From positions 1 through 15,510 of the forward strand of contig JBIICS010000066.1 in the NCBI GenBank assembly GCA_044238735.1: a stretch of 15,510 bases of DNA, read 5' to 3'. This document shows, piece by piece, positions 10,001 through 15,510 of the stretch (position 1 is its first letter; each line of letters starts with the position of its first letter). This DNA comes from JBIICS01 sp044238735 (lineage in GTDB: Bacteria; Bacteroidota; Bacteroidia; UBA4408). Below the pieces are notes generated by a model. That model made no database searches. It worked only from the letters and a program-made list of their open reading frames with translations, and was not told the origin of the DNA. Both the position numbers and the translations under genes were made by a program.

Positions 10001-10135
10001 TTTTGGAATATCTGGATATTGTAAATAAGCTTTATCGAAATAAACTTGATAATTATTAAGTGGCCAGTCCCCATTAGACGCTAAGGTAGATCCAATTGAA
10101 ACGAAAAAGGAAATGAATAGGGCTTTTATTCTCAT
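7094..10135 (-). CDS. T9SS type A exported N-acetylmuramoyl-L-alanine amidase with CUB and jelly-roll modules
   Basis: This is a 1013-residue peptidoglycan hydrolase. It has a signal peptide (~1-20) and a lysozyme/transglycosylase-like region (~25-110: IPKGVLEAVSFSQSRFS, VGVMGL). An Amidase_2/AmpD-type domain follows at ~230-400. Its zinc ligands are read as H259 (TIHDIEG), H375 (KGHQH) and D385 (NDPGPRW); E316 (GLEHEG) matches the family's conserved Glu, and AWHVG (~302-306) also matches. The family cleaves the amide bond between MurNAc and L-Ala. After that come a CUB domain (~408-512: NWDYLYIYDG, GWTATWNA), an Ig-like segment apparently interrupted by a concanavalin-type jelly roll (~580-762), and a type A (Por secretion tail) sorting domain (~936-1013: FNVYPTVINNTFNV, VRIYDNTGKLIY, RGSYHLSLF). 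It is likely secreted or surface-attached through the T9SS, and may act in bacteriolysis or wall turnover. The ATG at 10135 leads directly into the signal peptide. Confidence 0.93.
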   Translation of the reverse strand: MRIKALFISFFVSIGSTLASNGDWPLNNYQVYFDKAYLQYPDIPKGVLEAVSFSQSRFSNLIEKNQNSCIGIPKSVGVMGLCFNGKNYFRENGKLVEELSGLTNLKISKPETQIIAYAQALSSSLKKLNIRSNQIEEIAPAITYLSELPNNPNLQENFALNTQLYQIFWLLNNPSFQANYHLPHYNINIEKIFGTVNYKVLSSSRITIDNEQIYNQSGDRYNFNTQTFSSDYPPALWNAAASCNYSSRAGTAISAITIHDIEGSYAGCISWFKNCNASVSAHYVLRSSDGQVTQMVLESDKAWHVGNANPYAIGLEHEGYRDQDGWYTNAMYTSSANLVKDICNSGYGISPLRTYHGPSCNDICTLGSCVKIKGHQHFANQSHNDPGPRWNWYLYYNLINNNTPTTNYTSLNGTFYDSGGQNGDYGNDERKLYLLNPTNANSLSVTFTAFNLENNWDYLYIYDGSTTSSPLIGRYTGTSGPGTITASSGKLLLDFRSDCATSASGWTATWNATTSGTPPPTDNIKPTTSISTVNNWFRNSFSANFTDIDSGGSGLDKSFYQVLEYNGYEYRANKDNGFYSDNFDSIVHPDWTLKNGNWLIENGYLRQNDTTLTNTNIYSFFKQNISNRYLYNWAQKFGGVNYNGANRRAGFHFMADSPDSTNRGNSYFVWFRLDQDKIQIYKVVNNTWGSAPIMDTSFVFNPNYWYDVKLVYDRILGKIWIYIDNQLAAVHTDQNPHQTGNYISFRTGNSDFLVNNLKIYRSRFSNQATTIKVGAASTNDIRYQNSNPSLPAGKIKSINMDFAGNLSAISSIDIDVDWTPPSPPTVINDGDYFDKDSTTINNILSGNWNSASDLNSGFKKFWYSFGTSAGDSDVVNWTDNWIYDTVYVDSISLNMNQLYFLNIRAENNAGIKSGIVSSDGILITAPLSKKEILKSSFNVYPTVINNTFNVSNTSGVSLKVRIYDNTGKLIYSNDKIANGISNIKLPDHLSRGSYHLSLFNDNGEHKTIKIILQ

Positions 10136-10151
10136 ATTTATTTGTTTTGAT

Positions 10152-10184
10152 TAAATTTAATAAAATTGAGATAAATAACACAAA
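10152..10184 (-). promoter_or_regulatory. Candidate Bacteroidota-type promoter for the amidase operon
   Basis: In the 58-bp gap upstream of the amidase, the minus strand carries TTTG (10184-10181), 21 bp, then TAAATTTA (10159-10152). This is one base off the TAnnTTTG -7 consensus and sits 16 bp before the ATG. The spacing is within the 17-23 bp range known for Flavobacterium promoters. The region is AT-rich and short, so a chance match is quite possible. Confidence 0.3.
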
Positions 10185-10193
10185 ATAATCGAC

Positions 10194-10745
10194 CTACAGG
10201 CCGATATTAAATCCCATTCTGATAACCGGATTGTTATAAATTGGGAAAGGAGATGAATAGAAGTTCCACAAACCCATGATGTTAAAAGATGCCCGTTCGC
10301 CTATAAATTGAGTGTAACCGGCACCCGCAAGTATATTTTCGAGATTAATTCTATTATTATTTTGATACCAGTCGGAGTTTAATACTTCATATTCTCCATA
10401 CAAAAAAAGACGCTCCAAAATATTATATCGGGCAAATATCCGACCACCTAAAATGTTATTTCTAAACGTATTTACTCCATTGTTAAAACTTAAATAGCGA
10501 TAGGTTAAACCAACTCCACCCGCTATATCATCGGTAAATCTGTATCCAACTAAAGGGGAGATGTCTATAAATGTATTATTCCCAAACTGAATTCCCATAT
10601 TGCCCCCGGTAAATAATCTTTCTTTCGAAAAAAAGGGGTTACTCGGTGTGTTTTCCCGGACTTTAATATTTTTATCCTGACCTAAACAATAAATTGGAGC
10701 TAGGATAGCCAGTAAAACAATAGTAGTATGTTTAAAATGGTTCAT
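10194..10745 (-). CDS. Small outer-membrane beta-barrel protein
   Basis: This is a 183-residue protein with an N-terminal signal peptide (hydrophobic ~7-20, cleavage near residues 21-23, LGQ/DKN). The remainder is alternating amphipathic strands rich in Gly and aromatics: GGNMGIQFG, FIDISPLVGYRF, AGGVGLTYRY, GGRIFARYNI, RLFLYGEYE, LAGAGYTQFI, FNIMGLWNFY and, at the end, VIRMGFNIGL. About eight strands and this length fit the small OmpA/PorT-like barrel class common in Bacteroidota. It is much shorter than PorP/SprF proteins and should not be called that. It lies 58 bp upstream of the amidase in the same direction with no visible terminator between, so it may share the transcript. Specific function is unknown. 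Confidence 0.85.
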   Translation of the reverse strand: MNHFKHTTIVLLAILAPIYCLGQDKNIKVRENTPSNPFFSKERLFTGGNMGIQFGNNTFIDISPLVGYRFTDDIAGGVGLTYRYLSFNNGVNTFRNNILGGRIFARYNILERLFLYGEYEVLNSDWYQNNNRINLENILAGAGYTQFIGERASFNIMGLWNFYSSPFPIYNNPVIRMGFNIGL

Positions 10746-10841
10746 TTAGATTCTTTATAAAAATAAGAAATAAACCTATTCTTCACAATTTCTTAATATT
10801 TGCGTTAAAATTAAATAACCTCTGCTCCTCATATTTGTAAC
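10746..10841. promoter_or_regulatory. Divergent intergenic region between the beta-barrel and the CRD-like gene
   Basis: This 96-bp AT-rich gap separates two divergent genes and must carry promoters for both. Only one-mismatch matches to the Bacteroidota -7 element TAnnTTTG are seen: TAGGTTTA on the minus strand (10778-10771), and AATATTTG (10795-10802) and CATATTTG (10830-10837) on the plus strand. None has a well-spaced -33 TTTG, so individual promoters are not called. No Shine-Dalgarno is evident before either start, as is usual in this phylum. Confidence 0.45.
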
Positions 10842-11156
10842 ATGTTAAAAATCGCTGCTATACTTTATTTTTTAATTATTTCATTAAGTGTTTTTGCAGG
10901 CAACGACCTTGAAGTTACTGTTAAAGGAAAGGTAATCGATAAAAATGCAAGGGAATCTATAGCTGGTGTTCAAATTAAAACAACTGATGGAAAAGTAATT
11001 GGCTACACCGATTTGGATGGTTACTTTGAGGTTAAGATTAATTATAATTTAGTTAAAGAATTAAATTTTTCCGCTTTAAGTTACGAAGCCCTTATCATGC
11101 CTTCAAACGCTTTATCATCAACACTTACACCAGTAGAATTAATAGAAAAACAGTAA
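10842..11156 (+). CDS. Stand-alone carboxypeptidase-regulatory-like domain protein, exported
   Basis: This is a 104-residue protein with a signal peptide (~1-19, ending VFA). Residues ~24-98 form a single carboxypeptidase D regulatory-like (CRD, transthyretin-like beta-sandwich) domain: VTVKGKVIDKNARESIAGVQ, then TTDGKVIGYTDLDGYFEVKI. In Bacteroidota this domain usually sits at the N-terminus of SusC/TonB-dependent receptors or inside larger proteins. Here there is nothing after it, and the stop at 11154-11156 is clean. It probably acts in the periplasm as a small binding or scaffolding unit; the partner is not known. It precedes the MORN-variant gene by 100 bp on the same strand and may be co-transcribed with it, since no terminator is seen between. 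Confidence 0.85.
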   Translation: MLKIAAILYFLIISLSVFAGNDLEVTVKGKVIDKNARESIAGVQIKTTDGKVIGYTDLDGYFEVKINYNLVKELNFSALSYEALIMPSNALSSTLTPVELIEKQ

Positions 11157-11256
11157 AAATTACAACTAATGTAAATTTATTGTAAATCAATTTTTACCAA
11201 ATTATTATAACATTATTAAGTTTTATACGTAATATTGATTATAAAATAATTTGGTT

Positions 11257-11730
11257 ATGAAAAAGTTAGTCTTATCCTTCGGTATCGCTTTAATTTTTGG
11301 AAATGCTATTTCTCAGGAAATTAAAGTAGTTAACAACCAATTTAAAACTTCAACTGGTGATTTATATTCGGGAGAATATAAGGACTTAAATGCAGATGGA
11401 AGTGTTAATTTTTCAACCCTTATTAAAGATGGATTATTGGACGGTCCTATTGTCTATTTTTATCCAAATGGTGTGCGTAAAGAAACGGGCTCATTTAAAG
11501 TTGGCTTAAAAGATGGATTGTGGTTACGTTACGATGAAAATGGAGTAAAAATTGGTCAGGGTTCTTACGCCAACGGAAAGAAAGATGGAACTTGGTTAGT
11601 TTGGGATCCATCCGGAATTAAACGTTTTGAAATGCAATACAAAGAAGGAGAAAAGGTTGATACCTGGTATGAATTTGACAGCACGGGTTCTCTTGTATCC
11701 GAACGTACTTTTAATATGGCTTCTAAATAG
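11257..11730 (+). CDS. Exported YwqK-type MORN-variant repeat protein
   Basis: This is a 157-residue protein with a signal peptide (MKKLVLSFGIALIFGNAISQ, cleaved near residue 19). It carries four MORN_2-like repeats of ~24 residues from ~59 to 149: DGPIVYFYPNGVRKETGSF, DGLWLRYDENGVKIGQGSY, DGTWLVWDPSGIKRFEMQY and VDTWYEFDSTGSLVSERTF. The ATG at 11257 is preferred over an in-frame TTG at 11251 because it starts a standard MKK signal peptide. Automated pipelines often name this family 'toxin-antitoxin system YwqK family antitoxin'. No toxin gene is adjacent and the product is exported, so an antitoxin role is not supported. A structural or binding role at the cell envelope is more likely, but the function is unknown. 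Confidence 0.88.
   Translation: MKKLVLSFGIALIFGNAISQEIKVVNNQFKTSTGDLYSGEYKDLNADGSVNFSTLIKDGLLDGPIVYFYPNGVRKETGSFKVGLKDGLWLRYDENGVKIGQGSYANGKKDGTWLVWDPSGIKRFEMQYKEGEKVDTWYEFDSTGSLVSERTFNMASK
11431..11703 (+). repeat. Four MORN-variant repeats (protein-level)
   Basis: There are four consecutive units of about 24 residues. Each follows the pattern DGxWxxYxxxGxxxxxGxYxxG, typical of the MORN_2/YwqK family; the first and last units are the most degenerate. DNA identity between units is low. Confidence 0.75.
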
Positions 11731-11757
11731 AAAGTTTTTTAAGTATATAATTCTTGA

Positions 11758-11782
11758 GGCGATGATTATCATCGCCTTTTTT
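11758..11782 (+). terminator. Intrinsic terminator after the MORN-variant gene
   Basis: A perfect 8-bp stem, GGCGATGA (11758-11765) paired with TCATCGCC (11769-11776), encloses a TTA loop and is followed by six T. It sits 27 bp after the plus-strand stop codon. The same hairpin lies at the very end of the convergent minus-strand gene (stop at 11783-11781), but on that strand it lacks a U-tract, so termination is mainly of plus-strand transcripts. Confidence 0.9.
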
Positions 11783-14700
11783 ATTTAGCTAAAGTTATAT
11801 ATCCCTTCACCTCTATTTCTGGATTTTTAGGTGACTTGGTTTTTGCTTTTGCAATATAATAATAGACACCATCTGCAGCAACTTCTTCATTTATTTTTCC
11901 GTTCCAAATAAAATTAATGCCGTAAATTTCTGCAATTAATAAACCCCAGCGGTTATATATTTCTAAAATCCCTTCTGTAATTCCAACAGCGCTGGTTGGC
12001 TTGAATTCATCATTCTGGTTATCGTTATTGGGTGTAAATATGTTTGGAAATTCTAAACCAACCGGTGGGTCTGTTACTCTAATTATTTGTAAGGCTGTAT
12101 CAGTGCACCCAAGTAATCCAGTTGCTGTTAACTGGATAGTGTAAGCGCCACTGTTGTTATAGGTAACTGAAGTGTTTGTGGAATTTTGATTGATACCGTT
12201 TCCAAAATTCCAGTTATAAGTTATTGCACCAGAACTTAAATTGTTAGTATTTATCTCCAGTGGAACATATCCGGTGTCCTTGTCAGTAGTAAAATCTGCC
12301 TCTACAATTTCCTGATTGATTAAAATGCTGGCATTGGGGTTACCGCAGGTTATCGAATTTATAGTTAAACCATAATTGCCACCGGTATAAACCCAAATAC
12401 TATTTGTAGTTGCCCCATTACTCCATAAGTTGTTACTTAAGCTGGAGGAGGTAAGCAAAACGGAATCGTTGTTACATAGTAGCGATTTGGTTGCGCTAAT
12501 AACTGCATTAACAGCGTTGTTTACTGTAATAAATATACTGTCTTTGTCTAGGCCGCAGCTGTTACTAACGAAAAGATAAATCCAACCTCCGGTATTAACA
12601 GTTATAGAATTATTCGTTGATCCTGTTGACCACGAAAAGATAGTGCCTGATGTTGGAGCATAATTTAAGTTAACACTTCCGCCCAGACAAAATGTGGTGG
12701 GCCCTGATGCTGCGATTGTGGCATTGGGTAAAGGATTTACTGTAACAACTATATGATCCGTATCCGCGCCACAGGTATTGTATGCATATAAAAAGATTTG
12801 CTGAGAGGTATTTACCAATATGGTATCATTTATGTTAGGGATACTCCACGAGAAATTATCAATACTTTGAAGATTTGAAGCAATTAAAGTAACGTTTTGG
12901 CCCTGACAAAAAGTAGTATCTCCTTTATTGATTATGTTAATATTAGGCTTATTTTTTACTGAAATTAAAATATAGTTTGAGGTATCAGGAGAATTTGATG
13001 CACAAGACAAAGAAGTAGTTAAAACACAGTACACACTATCTCCATCCGAAAAATTTTGATTACTAAAAGTTGAACCATTGGTAGTGGGGATGGGAATATT
13101 ATTAATGTGCCACTGATATAAAGGATTATTTCCTCCACCAATAACACTTGAGCTAAAAGCAACATTATCATTAGCGCAAATAGACGTGGTGGTCGAATTA
13201 ATGCTAATATTTGTATTTATATTGTTTAGTACATCAATTTTAATTGAATCCAAGTTTATGCAACCATTGTTGTTAGCTTCCAATATGTATAGTGTACTTG
13301 TGGATGGATTTACTGTCTCCAATGAATTATTTGAAACAAATCCTGAAGGAATAGATGTCCAGCTATAGTTAACACCATTTTCAGGAATAGAACCAATTGT
13401 TAGTGGACCTGTATTAACACAAATACTCGTATCGTTACCCACATTTATATTTGCATATTTGTTTTTAATTATTGTATACACAGCGCTCGTGTCCGAAGGA
13501 CAATTATTGATTAGATCCGATGCAATTGCATAAATAGTAATAGAGTCGTATAGAGTTAAAGTATTATTGTTTGAGCCATTAGACCAGGTAAAAGCATTCG
13601 CGTTTTGGATATTGGCGTTTAAAATAACACTATCCCCCTCACAAAATGTTAGGGATCCAGTTACAGAAACATTAACAATCGGATTTGGATTAACTATAAC
13701 TCTGATACTGTCCGTTGAAGAATTGCACCAGTTGGTTGTAGTAACACTATAAACACCGGATGAATTTACATTGATGTTTTGTGATGTTGCATTAGTATTC
13801 CAACTATAGCTAGTTGCATTTAAAACATTTGCGGTTAAGGTAACTGAGCCGCCTTCGCAAAAAATAGTATCCGAAGAATTTGAAATGCTAACGTTTGCCG
13901 GACGAACTACGTTAACAGTTAAGGTATCTTTAATGGTGTCATTACAAATTGTAGTAACAGTAATGTAGAAAGATATAATTCCCTGATCATTGCTGCTTGC
14001 AATATACAATACAGAATCTACTCCGGGTAATGGTTGGTTAAAAGTTCCACCTAGTCCGCCCGACCATTGCAATGATGTATAACTGCCGCTCGGATTTGCT
14101 TGTAATAAAATAGAGTCGCCGGTGCATAAAACATTTCCGGGTTTTAAAACAAAAGCAACCGGATCAATTTGAGCCGGAATAAAAGGAGCTTTACATCCAA
14201 AATTAACATATTCACCTGTGCCGGCCACATCAAAGAAAACAGTGGCACCCCTGTTTAAGCTACTAGATCCACCGTATATTTGTGTATTAGCCGTACCGTA
14301 ATTAGTATTTACCAATAAACTGGCATCATAGGTTACTTTATCTTGCAAGTTAGTGTTAGATAGCGAACGCAACGCTAAATTTCGAAGGGTAGTAGGTCCA
14401 TTTGGAGAGGCACTTAACGCACCATTGGCCGTGTTTCTGAAGCATCCTTGAGAAGGATCGTCAGTAAATTTCTGAAATACGGCATATAAAGTATCCGATA
14501 AAGCGGCAAAGGAGTTAGCAAACGGATTAATTAGGGTGTCCGTAAATACAATTACTTCGCTGTTAGGTGGAATAATTCCAAAGGGTGGTTCTATTAAAAC
14601 GCCACAAGAAGTAATAGTTGTATTAATTGAATCAACTTTAACGGCAGTATAAGCACTTTGATAAAAGCCATTAAAATTTAAATTATTATTTGGCCATTTT

Positions 14701-15510
14701 CCCCAAACTGGTATATTGTTATTCGTTGATCCCCCTACTTGTAAATCAAAAATATTTATGAACTCATTGTTAGTTTTAAATCTAAACATTTCATTATATG
14801 ATTCCGGTTGTCCGCAGGCATGAACTAAAATGCTTAAAATATCAAAACAATTGGAAGTAGTAGCATTCAATTCCAGATCGTTTCCACTTACTAAATAATT
14901 GCTGGAGTTATTGCAAATATCACTGTCGTTGTAACTAAATATTTTGAAGAAATAAGGCGTGTTTTGATTTAATCCATTTATTTCAACAAAGCTTCCTGAA
15001 TCGGCATATACAATAAATTGATTTAAACCCATATTAAATCCATTACCAAATGTTGATGAAGCAAAGTATGCAATCGAATCTTTTGGATTTGAAGTAATAG
15101 GAGAATTAGCACGTGCTATGATTAATGTTTTTTTTCCATCCGATTTTTGCCACTTAAGTTTTACGCTTTGACAACCAACCGACGAAACTGAAAAATTATT
15201 AACCGATTGCTGAGGTTCGTTACTTAAGTTGCAATTGGCTTGAATTTGAAAATTGTCAATTTTTAAAGTACCACCAGCGTTTGTAGCCCCAAGTATTTCT
15301 ATTTTAAAATAAATTTTGGATGAAAAATTTAATGAATTTTGAGCTGAATAATCGAAAAGATTTTCAAACCATGTACTTGTTGGACTTGCAGTAAAATTAA
15401 GATTGCTTAATACATTGTAATTTATACTATCTAAGCTATAGCTTATGTTCATAAACGAAGCTCCGGTGCTAGTTCTTCTGGCTTGAAAATAAAGTTTGTA
15501 ATTTTTGTAG
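11781..15510 (-). CDS. Large T9SS type B surface protein with FN3-like, Ig-like and PKD modules, partial at 5' end
   Basis: The frame is open through the right edge. The first ATG inside the window (15452) is internal: the codons before it read LYFQARRTSTGASF and join a conserved beta-sandwich ending GGTLKIDNFQI. Counting from that internal Met, a fibronectin III-like module lies at ~85-198 (TLIIARANSPIT, TPYFFKIFSY). A recurring Bacteroidota domain follows at ~199-428 (ILSILVHACGQPESYNEMFRF, ending EYVNFGCKAP), perhaps lamin-tail-like. About eight Ig-like repeats (~430-1046) and one PKD domain (~1051-1127: ITYNWNFGNG, GAYTIQLTATG) come next. The type B gliding-motility-associated C-terminal domain spans ~1133-1223 (FPNIFTPNNDNQNDEF, LEIYNRWG, ADGVYYYI). 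It is likely exported by the T9SS to the cell surface. No catalytic domain is visible in the present part; one could lie beyond the edge. The gene is convergent with the MORN-variant gene. Confidence 0.92.
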   Translation of the reverse strand, partial: YKNYKLYFQARRTSTGASFMNISYSLDSINYNVLSNLNFTASPTSTWFENLFDYSAQNSLNFSSKIYFKIEILGATNAGGTLKIDNFQIQANCNLSNEPQQSVNNFSVSSVGCQSVKLKWQKSDGKKTLIIARANSPITSNPKDSIAYFASSTFGNGFNMGLNQFIVYADSGSFVEINGLNQNTPYFFKIFSYNDSDICNNSSNYLVSGNDLELNATTSNCFDILSILVHACGQPESYNEMFRFKTNNEFINIFDLQVGGSTNNNIPVWGKWPNNNLNFNGFYQSAYTAVKVDSINTTITSCGVLIEPPFGIIPPNSEVIVFTDTLINPFANSFAALSDTLYAVFQKFTDDPSQGCFRNTANGALSASPNGPTTLRNLALRSLSNTNLQDKVTYDASLLVNTNYGTANTQIYGGSSSLNRGATVFFDVAGTGEYVNFGCKAPFIPAQIDPVAFVLKPGNVLCTGDSILLQANPSGSYTSLQWSGGLGGTFNQPLPGVDSVLYIASSNDQGIISFYITVTTICNDTIKDTLTVNVVRPANVSISNSSDTIFCEGGSVTLTANVLNATSYSWNTNATSQNINVNSSGVYSVTTTNWCNSSTDSIRVIVNPNPIVNVSVTGSLTFCEGDSVILNANIQNANAFTWSNGSNNNTLTLYDSITIYAIASDLINNCPSDTSAVYTIIKNKYANINVGNDTSICVNTGPLTIGSIPENGVNYSWTSIPSGFVSNNSLETVNPSTSTLYILEANNNGCINLDSIKIDVLNNINTNISINSTTTSICANDNVAFSSSVIGGGNNPLYQWHINNIPIPTTNGSTFSNQNFSDGDSVYCVLTTSLSCASNSPDTSNYILISVKNKPNINIINKGDTTFCQGQNVTLIASNLQSIDNFSWSIPNINDTILVNTSQQIFLYAYNTCGADTDHIVVTVNPLPNATIAASGPTTFCLGGSVNLNYAPTSGTIFSWSTGSTNNSITVNTGGWIYLFVSNSCGLDKDSIFITVNNAVNAVISATKSLLCNNDSVLLTSSSLSNNLWSNGATTNSIWVYTGGNYGLTINSITCGNPNASILINQEIVEADFTTDKDTGYVPLEINTNNLSSGAITYNWNFGNGINQNSTNTSVTYNNSGAYTIQLTATGLLGCTDTALQIIRVTDPPVGLEFPNIFTPNNDNQNDEFKPTSAVGITEGILEIYNRWGLLIAEIYGINFIWNGKINEEVAADGVYYYIAKAKTKSPKNPEIEVKGYITLAK
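12315..14165 (-). repeat. About eight tandem Ig-like modules in the second type B protein (protein-level)
   Basis: Residues ~430-1046 (counted from the internal Met at 15452) contain about eight divergent 70-90-residue beta-sandwich modules. Most carry an FC(E/Q/L)G-type motif near the start (FCEGGSVTLT, FCEGDSVILN, FCQGQNVTLI, FCLGGSVNLN), a central (Y/F)xW strand and a second cysteine. They act as a spacer stalk before the PKD and sorting domains. The module boundaries are approximate. Confidence 0.7.

Noticed and set aside
10194..10745. Beta-barrel gene as a PorP/SprF T9SS partner
   Set aside because: At 183 residues with about eight strands it is far shorter than PorP/SprF proteins (about 300 or more), and no characteristic motif was seen.
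11153..11204. Terminator after the CRD-like gene (TAAAAATT pairing with AATTTTTA)
   Set aside because: The stem is made only of A-T pairs with a loop of over 30 bases in an AT-rich gap, so it is not convincing as a terminator.
11251..11256. TTG start for the MORN-variant protein
   Set aside because: The ATG six bases downstream gives a normal MKK signal peptide. The TTG only adds two residues and has no better upstream signal.

Overview
The window is AT-rich and reads as a piece of a Bacteroidota chromosome (Flavobacteriales/Sphingobacteriales-like; I cannot place it lower). Nearly every protein has a Sec signal peptide. Three large proteins end in type IX secretion system (T9SS) C-terminal sorting domains, and the domain repertoire (PD40/OmpA fusions, carboxypeptidase-regulatory-like domains, Ig-like and SprB-type repeats, PPC-like domains, CUB, MORN-variant repeats) is typical of that phylum. 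No mobile element, tRNA, rRNA or CRISPR array was seen. No gene-free stretch exceeds about 100 bp.

Layout. (1) Positions 1-10135, minus strand: a tight four-gene run, read from right to left. It holds a T9SS type A exported peptidoglycan amidase with a degenerate lysozyme-like N-terminus and CUB and jelly-roll modules (7094-10135), a 119-residue secreted protein with an HMA/ferredoxin-like pattern (6728-7087), a 1694-residue type B T9SS surface protein (1641-6725), and a PorE-like TPR/PD40/CRD/OmpA protein cut by the left edge (1-1637). The gaps are only 6, 2 and 3 bp, so co-transcription is very likely. (2) 10194-10745, minus: a small outer-membrane beta-barrel, 58 bp upstream of the run and possibly part of it. 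(3) 10746-10841: a divergent intergenic region. (4) 10842-11156 and 11257-11730, plus: two small exported proteins, a stand-alone carboxypeptidase-regulatory-like domain and a YwqK/MORN-variant repeat protein. They end in a clear intrinsic terminator. (5) 11781-15510, minus: a second type B T9SS multidomain protein, convergent with the plus-strand pair and cut by the right edge, so its true start lies outside.

Together the genes look like a cell-surface/secretome locus: two modular surface proteins for T9SS export and attachment, a secreted wall hydrolase, and a PorE-like protein that could link the outer-membrane machinery to peptidoglycan. The main points for follow-up are the unusual operon composition, the uncharacterised 119-residue protein, the apparent loss of the catalytic Glu in the amidase's lysozyme-like domain, and the absence from the window of the PorP/SprF-like partner expected for type B substrates.
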